9,671 nt of DNA from assembly GCA_028869325.1 (NCBI GenBank), contig JAGWST010000170.1, forward strand, positions 1 through 9,671, given 5' to 3'. The translations under genes and the position numbers were made by a program. Positions 6,185 through 9,671 of the stretch are shown here, piece by piece (within the stretch, counting starts at the first letter, position 1; every line of letters begins with the position of its first letter). Below the pieces are notes generated by a model, which did no database searches, was not told where the DNA came from, and saw only the letters and a program-made list of their open reading frames with translations. Source of the stretch: a bacterium (GTDB lineage Bacteria > Vulcanimicrobiota > Vulcanimicrobiia > Vulcanimicrobiales > SCRA01).

Positions 6185-6895
6185 GTGCTCATCAACCGGG
6201 TTTGTCTGGCGATCGCGTATTCGTCTCTCGCGCTCTTCGCGGCAGCATCTCTGGCATCGGCAGAGCCGCTGCGGTCGCTCGAGGCGGTCGCGCATGCGTA
6301 CGGCTACGAGTACGTCAGACTCAACCCCGAGCTCGCCGTCGAGCTCACCCGGCCCGGTGTGGATGTCGTCATCAAGCCCGGAACTAGGCTCTTTTGGGTC
6401 AATGGAACGCCCGATTCGGCCGACGTGCCGCCGGCCTACCGGAACCGCGACATCTACGTCTCCGCGGCCGTGGCGCGCAAGCTCGCAGCGGTCGCTCGCG
6501 CATCTGCTCGCGGCGGCACGGTCCGGCGGAGCGATCCGTCGCTGGACCCCTCGCCGGCCGGGGGGCAGTTGACGCTGGGCGTGATCGGGGGCGTCGGCGC
6601 GGAGGCGCTCGATGTCTTTGGAAGCGCGCCTCCGAACGCTCCGGTCCGCCTTTCGCTCTCCGCGCAGATCTCGCGCGACCTGCCGACGATTCCCTTGAGC
6701 TCGACCACCGCAGAGGTGGGGCCGAACGGCAAGTTCTCGATTCAGGTGCCCATCGCACCGAACTTCTCCCGCGGGAGCGTCATCACGGTGCGAGCCGCAA
6801 CTGCGGCCGGTGAGGTGGCCAGCGCGACGTACGTCGTCGATTCGCCGAACCCGCGCTTCTCGTCGGCGACGGCCGACTCGACCCAAGACCCATAG
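6185..6895 (+). CDS. Exported protein: copper-amine-oxidase-N-like stalk domain plus Ig-like domain
   Basis: A 236-residue secreted protein of unknown function. A signal peptide ends ASA-EP (probable cleavage after residue 26). Residues about 30-103 resemble the 'copper amine oxidase N-terminal'/stalk domain: FWVNGTPDSADVPPAYRNRD followed by IYVSAAVARKLA, the pattern of a VNG...DVPP hairpin then a 'V-x-x-R' helix. Despite that family name, nothing suggests copper binding or oxidase activity. After a Ser/Pro/Gly linker (about 108-128), residues about 130-218 are beta-rich with VGPNGKFSIQVPI and VITVRAAT, like a bacterial Ig-like domain. The GTG start has a strong Shine-Dalgarno. Only 41 bp with no visible terminator separates it from the flp gene, so it probably leads the pilin operon. 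A role in pilus stabilisation or peptidoglycan/surface anchoring is inference. I know of no standard Tad component of this type. Confidence 0.6.
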   Translation: MLINRVCLAIAYSSLALFAAASLASAEPLRSLEAVAHAYGYEYVRLNPELAVELTRPGVDVVIKPGTRLFWVNGTPDSADVPPAYRNRDIYVSAAVARKLAAVARASARGGTVRRSDPSLDPSPAGGQLTLGVIGGVGAEALDVFGSAPPNAPVRLSLSAQISRDLPTIPLSSTTAEVGPNGKFSIQVPIAPNFSRGSVITVRAATAAGEVASATYVVDSPNPRFSSATADSTQDP

Positions 6896-6936
6896 ATCCC
6901 ATCCAGTTCACCACGAACCGAAGGAGAACGTCATCC

Positions 6937-7098
6937 ATGAAGACTGCCTTGAAGAATCTGCTGCGCGACGACGAAGGCGCCTCGCTGGTGGAGTACGGCT
7001 TGTTGCTGGGGCTGATCGCCGTGGCCGCGATCGGCGCCTTGAGCATACTCGGCGGCAAGATCAGCGCCATGTTCACCTCTGTCTCCGGCGAGCTCTGA
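6937..7098 (+). CDS. flp: Flp-type major pilin (Flp1)
   Basis: A 53-residue Flp prepilin. The leader MKTALKNLLRDDEG has two lysines and an arginine and ends with Gly14. The mature chain begins ASLVEYGLLLGL with Glu at +5 and Tyr at +6, then a hydrophobic helix to about residue 42 and a short polar tail ending GEL. The predicted mature pilin is 39 residues. The ATG has AAGGAG 10 nt upstream. Flp subunits form the type IVb fibre after cleavage by the TadV/CpaA peptidase, whose gene lies just downstream. Of the three pilins here, this one is closest to the consensus, so it is the most likely major subunit. Confidence 0.93.
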   Translation: MKTALKNLLRDDEGASLVEYGLLLGLIAVAAIGALSILGGKISAMFTSVSGEL

Positions 7099-7127
7099 GC
7101 GCCGTCTCCAGCGCACGGAGAAGGCTC

Positions 7128-7304
7128 GTGCGAACGGCCACGGCGATCGCATCGGCACGCCTGCTTGCCGCGGATGAGACGGCGGCAAGCCTAGCCGAGT
7201 ACGCGATCGTCGCGGTCCTCGTATCGATCGTGGCGTGCGCGATCCTGCTGGCTACTGGCAAGCAGGTTGCGCAGTTCTTCACCGGCGCCGCGAACGGGCT
7301 CTAG
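7128..7304 (+). CDS. Second Flp-type pilin with Ala at the predicted -1 position
   Basis: A 58-residue Flp-like prepilin following Flp1 after 29 nt. The start is the GTG at 7128, with GGAG 7 nt upstream; the open frame extending further upstream overlaps Flp1 and is a shadow. The leader is longer and less charged and ends DETA (residues 16-19). The hydrophobic segment ASLAEYAIVAVLVSIVACAI places Glu at +5 and Tyr at +6 if cleavage falls between A19 and A20, so the -1 residue is Ala instead of the usual Gly. The mature chain would then be 39 residues, the same as Flp1. It carries one cysteine inside the helix. It may be a minor pilin or an alternative fibre subunit (inference). Confidence 0.85.
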   Translation: MRTATAIASARLLAADETAASLAEYAIVAVLVSIVACAILLATGKQVAQFFTGAANGL

Positions 7305-7310
7305 GCGGCC

Positions 7311-7886
7311 ATGCAGGTGCTGGACGGCGCCTTTGGCGGAGCGGTTACCAGCTACGCGACGATCCTCGTCGGCGTGACGGCGTGCGGTACGGCGTCGCTG
7401 ACGGACATCCGCGAGCGCCGCGTGCCGAATTGGCTGACCATTCCCACCGCGCTCCTCGCGCTGCTCCTCTCCGCGCTGCGGGGCGTGGCGGCATTCGAGA
7501 CCGCCGTGGTGCTGGTCGCCGCGGCGCTACTGCTCGGCGCCCTGGTCCACGGGAGCGGGCTCCTAGGGGGTGGTGACGTCAAGCTGCTGATCGGCGTGGC
7601 GATCCTCGTGGGCTTCCCCGACTGTCTCTGGCTGCTGCTGTATACCGCGCTTGCCGGCGGGGCTCTGGCGGTCGCGACGGCGCTGGCACAAGGGCGCCTG
7701 CGTGTGGTCTGCCTGCGTGCCGCTGGCGTCTTGACGGCGCTGCTGACTCGCACGGCGGTGCCGAGGCGCAGTTCCGGCGCGACGCCGGCGGGCGAGCGGC
7801 TGCCGTATGCCGTCGCGGTCGCGCTGGGTTTCGTTACGCTCGTGTTATCCGAGACCTATCTCCCCGCTCTGAGGGTCCACCTGTGA
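7311..7886 (+). CDS. cpaA: Prepilin peptidase of the Tad system (CpaA/TadV, peptidase A24)
   Basis: A 191-residue integral membrane aspartic protease that removes leaders from Flp and TadE-type precursors at the inner face of the membrane. Both catalytic aspartates are visible: D32 in SLTDIRERRVPNW and D89 in GGGDVKLL, the two signatures of A24 peptidases. About six hydrophobic segments surround them. The C-terminal GERLPYAVAVALG is the family's usual last-helix motif. It is short, lacking the N-terminal methylase domain of PilD-type enzymes, as expected for TadV/CpaA. The ATG is 6 nt after the stop of the second pilin, with only a weak Shine-Dalgarno (AGGCGG), so coupling is likely. A Ser/Thr/Arg-rich cytoplasmic loop (about 145-164) is longer than I would expect. 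The stop overlaps the next start by 4 nt. Confidence 0.92.
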   Translation: MQVLDGAFGGAVTSYATILVGVTACGTASLTDIRERRVPNWLTIPTALLALLLSALRGVAAFETAVVLVAAALLLGALVHGSGLLGGGDVKLLIGVAILVGFPDCLWLLLYTALAGGALAVATALAQGRLRVVCLRAAGVLTALLTRTAVPRRSSGATPAGERLPYAVAVALGFVTLVLSETYLPALRVHL

Positions 7887-8731
7887 ATAGACGCACGCTC
7901 ACGCTCGCTATCGCGGCATTCCTGGCGCTCGGCGCCGGCCTGCTGACTTTCGACTATCTCGCCTCCGTGAGCCACGGCGCCCGCAGCGCACCGCTGCGCC
8001 CCGTGCTCGTCGCGACTCAGGAGATCACCGCGCGTGCCCGCCTCACCCCCAACATGGTGCAGGTCGTGATGCGCCCCTCCGACGCCGTCGAGCCGAATGC
8101 GCTCTCGGCTCCCAGCGCCGTCACGGGCTCCATCGCCTTCATCACCATTCCGGCGGGCTCGACGATCACCAGCGGCAACACCGGCCGTCCGCAGCGGATG
8201 GCGCTCCCCGTGCGCCTGCGCCCCGGCATGCGCGCGGTCAGCATTCCGGTCGACATGGTGAAGGCCGTCTCGGGTCTGCTCGAGGCAGGCGATCGCGTCG
8301 ACGTGATCGCGGTTCCGCCACGCGGCGCCGAGCAGCAGCCGAAGGCGTACACGATCTTGCGCGGCATCGAAGTCGTTGCCGTCGGCTCACTGCTGGAGAG
8401 CCCGGCCCAGGCGCAATCGCAGCAGCCGGGAGCCTCCGATCCGCGCACGGTGACCCTCGAGGTCACCCCGCACCAGGCCGACTTGCTCTCGATGGCCGAT
8501 CTCAACTCCACCCTTCGCCTGGCGCTACGCTCCCCGCAGGAGCCGGCGCGCTCGCTGCCACCGGAGAATCTGATCTTCGCGAAGCAGTACGCGGGTGGTG
8601 CCGCCGCGCCGCCCGTAAAGGCCGGCAACCCCGTTGTCGAGCGGCGTCAGCCACGCGCGCCGCTCAATATCTCCCCGGTGACCGTCATCGACGGCGACCA
8701 GATCGTCACGGTTGGGAAGGAGCGTCGATGA
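7883..8731 (+). CDS. cpaB: Flp pilus assembly protein CpaB/RcpC
   Basis: A 282-residue periplasmic assembly protein. It has one N-terminal membrane anchor (about residues 7-25) and then a SAF-like domain (about 39-100) with RPVLVATQEITARARLTPNM and the GSIAFITIPAGSTIT turn. The RcpC/CpaB domain (about 115-235) contains MRAVSIPVD (116-124) and LLEAGDRVDVIAVPP (132-146), which are family hallmarks. CpaB works with the secretin, possibly as its inner gate or a link to the cell wall. The C-terminal tail (about 240-282) is Pro/Ala/Arg-rich. The GTG start at 7883 overlaps the CpaA stop (GTGA), with GAGGGT upstream. The stop overlaps the next ATG (ATGA). Placement after cpaA and before cpaE/cpaF matches classic tad/cpa gene order. 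Confidence 0.92.
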   Translation: MNRRTLTLAIAAFLALGAGLLTFDYLASVSHGARSAPLRPVLVATQEITARARLTPNMVQVVMRPSDAVEPNALSAPSAVTGSIAFITIPAGSTITSGNTGRPQRMALPVRLRPGMRAVSIPVDMVKAVSGLLEAGDRVDVIAVPPRGAEQQPKAYTILRGIEVVAVGSLLESPAQAQSQQPGASDPRTVTLEVTPHQADLLSMADLNSTLRLALRSPQEPARSLPPENLIFAKQYAGGAAAPPVKAGNPVVERRQPRAPLNISPVTVIDGDQIVTVGKERR

Positions 8732-9671
8732 CCCCGCCGGTCTTCTTGATCGTCGGGTCCACGGGCGGCGTGGGAGCGACCACGCTCTCCATCGAGCTTG
8801 CCAAGCGCTTGAGCGAGCACGGCCACACCATGGTGGTCGATGCGGACCTCTCCGGACGGCGCAGCGAGGCGATCTTGTTCGGCGCGCTCGCGAAGTTGGA
8901 CGACGCGCGGGCTCAGGAGGACCTCGCCGTGGCGGACGTGGGGCCGGCTCTCTCGCTATTCGAGATGACGCCGAACATCCACGGCGGCTTTACCATCAAG
9001 GCCGAGAAAGTCGAGAGCTGGTACGCCAACTCCGCGCAGCAGGTCGAATCCTTCGTGGTCGTGGATGCTCCGCAGCCTTTCGCGGCGGCCGTTCGCCCCT
9101 TTGCCGTGCGCGCCGTCGCCTTCGTGTTGGTCATCGAGCCGACGCTGCTCGGCGTCACGGGCGCCAGGGCCATGCAGATCGAGCTGCTGCGCTTCGGCGT
9201 ACCGCCCTCCCGCATCGTCGGCATCGTCTCCGCGCGCGACAGCAAGTCCGAGATGCCGGCCGGCGAGATCGCAAAGAGCCTGAGGATGAACGTGATCGCC
9301 GAGGTGCCGCCGCAGGCCGACAAGCGTTTTGGCCGCGCCGTCTCGACGATGACGGCCGAGCTGATGAAGATGCCGCCGTCCGACGCGCTGATGGCCTTGC
9401 AGCCTTCGGCCAGCACCCCGCTAGGCGAGCGCCGGCTGGGACGCAGCGCGGAACGGGGCACGCCGCAAGCCTCCTCCGGCGAGAAGCGCATTGTTACACG
9501 CGTCCGCATCAACCGCACCTCTCGCGACGAGCTGAAGACGGAGATCCATCGCGAGCTCTCCAAGCGCGTTGATTTCGTGGCCGTCGCCGGCGGCAACCCT
9601 GACCAGCTCAAGCTCGAGGAGCTGCGCGTACAAATCGAAGAGGCGGTGGCCGAGCTCGTCGCAAAGCGCGA
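8728..9671 (+). CDS. CpaE/TadZ-like ParA-family protein, apparently fused to the CpaF ATPase N-terminus (partial)
   Basis: The frame is open from the ATG at 8728 (overlapping the cpaB stop, with GGAAGGAG upstream) to the window edge: 314 residues, no stop. Residues 1-220 are ParA/MinD-like: VFLIVGSTGGVGATTLSIEL (5-24) is a degenerate P-loop, VVDADLSGR (36-44) the switch region and VVVDAP (110-115) the Walker B strand. The lysines of K-G-G-x-G-K are replaced by Thr12 and Ala17. The N-terminal receiver-like domain of many CpaE proteins is absent. Residues about 221-251 are a Ser/Arg/Gly-rich linker. From about 262, RTSRDELKTEIHRELSKRVD and then LEELRVQIEEAVAELV match the helical N-terminus that precedes the CpaF/TadA ATPase core. 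CpaE/TadZ normally places the machine at its site and CpaF drives assembly; here they appear to be one chain continuing past 9671. Confidence 0.82.
   Translation, partial: MTPPVFLIVGSTGGVGATTLSIELAKRLSEHGHTMVVDADLSGRRSEAILFGALAKLDDARAQEDLAVADVGPALSLFEMTPNIHGGFTIKAEKVESWYANSAQQVESFVVVDAPQPFAAAVRPFAVRAVAFVLVIEPTLLGVTGARAMQIELLRFGVPPSRIVGIVSARDSKSEMPAGEIAKSLRMNVIAEVPPQADKRFGRAVSTMTAELMKMPPSDALMALQPSASTPLGERRLGRSAERGTPQASSGEKRIVTRVRINRTSRDELKTEIHRELSKRVDFVAVAGGNPDQLKLEELRVQIEEAVAELVAKR

Noticed and set aside
6810..7127. Upstream extension of the second Flp frame toward 6810
   Set aside because: The extension overlaps the exported protein and Flp1, is Arg-rich and has no leader character. The GTG at 7128 with GGAG upstream gives a normal prepilin.
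8712..9572. 286-residue open frame on the plus strand overlapping the CpaE-like gene
   Set aside because: It is very rich in Arg, Gly and Ala, has no recognisable motif, and lies out of frame with a strand that shows ParA and CpaF features and an ATGA junction with cpaB. It is a GC-driven shadow.

Overview
The window carries most of a Tad/Flp (type IVb, 'tight adherence') pilus locus from a GC-rich bacterium, plus the ends of an unrelated neighbouring gene cluster. A CpaC/RcpA-type outer-membrane secretin implies a diderm (Gram-negative-type) envelope. The phylum cannot be fixed from this sequence. An exported stalk-like (copper-amine-oxidase-N-like) protein beside a divergent Tad locus would fit a lineage such as Eremiobacterota/WPS-2, but that is only a guess.

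Layout. (1) Positions 2-271 (+) hold the 3' end of an unrecognised beta-rich protein. Its stop overlaps the start of a GT87/DUF2029-type polytopic membrane glycosyltransferase (261-1667, +), and a perfect 12-bp hairpin sits on that junction. (2) A tightly packed minus-strand operon reads from 6005 down to 1636: secretin, a small Flp-like pilin, a long TadE-like pseudopilin, a TadG-like protein and a second TadE-like pseudopilin. The first three junctions are 4-nt or 1-nt stop/start overlaps, which suggests translational coupling. Its last gene overlaps the tail of the glycosyltransferase by 32 bp, end to end. (3) A 179-bp divergent intergenic region (6006-6184) contains a perfect 7-4-7 palindrome and candidate -10 elements. 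(4) A plus-strand operon reads from 6185 to beyond the window: exported stalk-like/Ig-like protein, two tandem Flp pilins (the first only 53 aa), CpaA/TadV prepilin peptidase, CpaB/RcpC, and a CpaE/TadZ-like ParA-family protein. The reading frame of the last gene runs without a stop into what looks like the N-terminus of the CpaF/TadA secretion ATPase.

How they work together (established Tad biology applied by inference). CpaA cleaves the Flp and TadE-type leaders. CpaF powers assembly and CpaE/TadZ localises the machine. CpaB and the secretin form the periplasmic and outer-membrane channel. Flp subunits make the fibre, and TadE/TadG-type proteins act as minor or tip components. TadB/TadC platform proteins are not seen and are expected downstream of 9671.

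Most notable points: the apparent CpaE-CpaF fusion, whose ParA-type P-loop lacks both lysines; the exported stalk-like protein heading the pilin operon; a second Flp with Ala rather than Gly at -1 but the same predicted mature length (39 aa) as Flp1; and the palindromic candidate operator between the two operons. No RNA genes, CRISPR arrays, insertion sequences or intrinsic terminators were recognised. No stretch over 300 bases lacks a gene.
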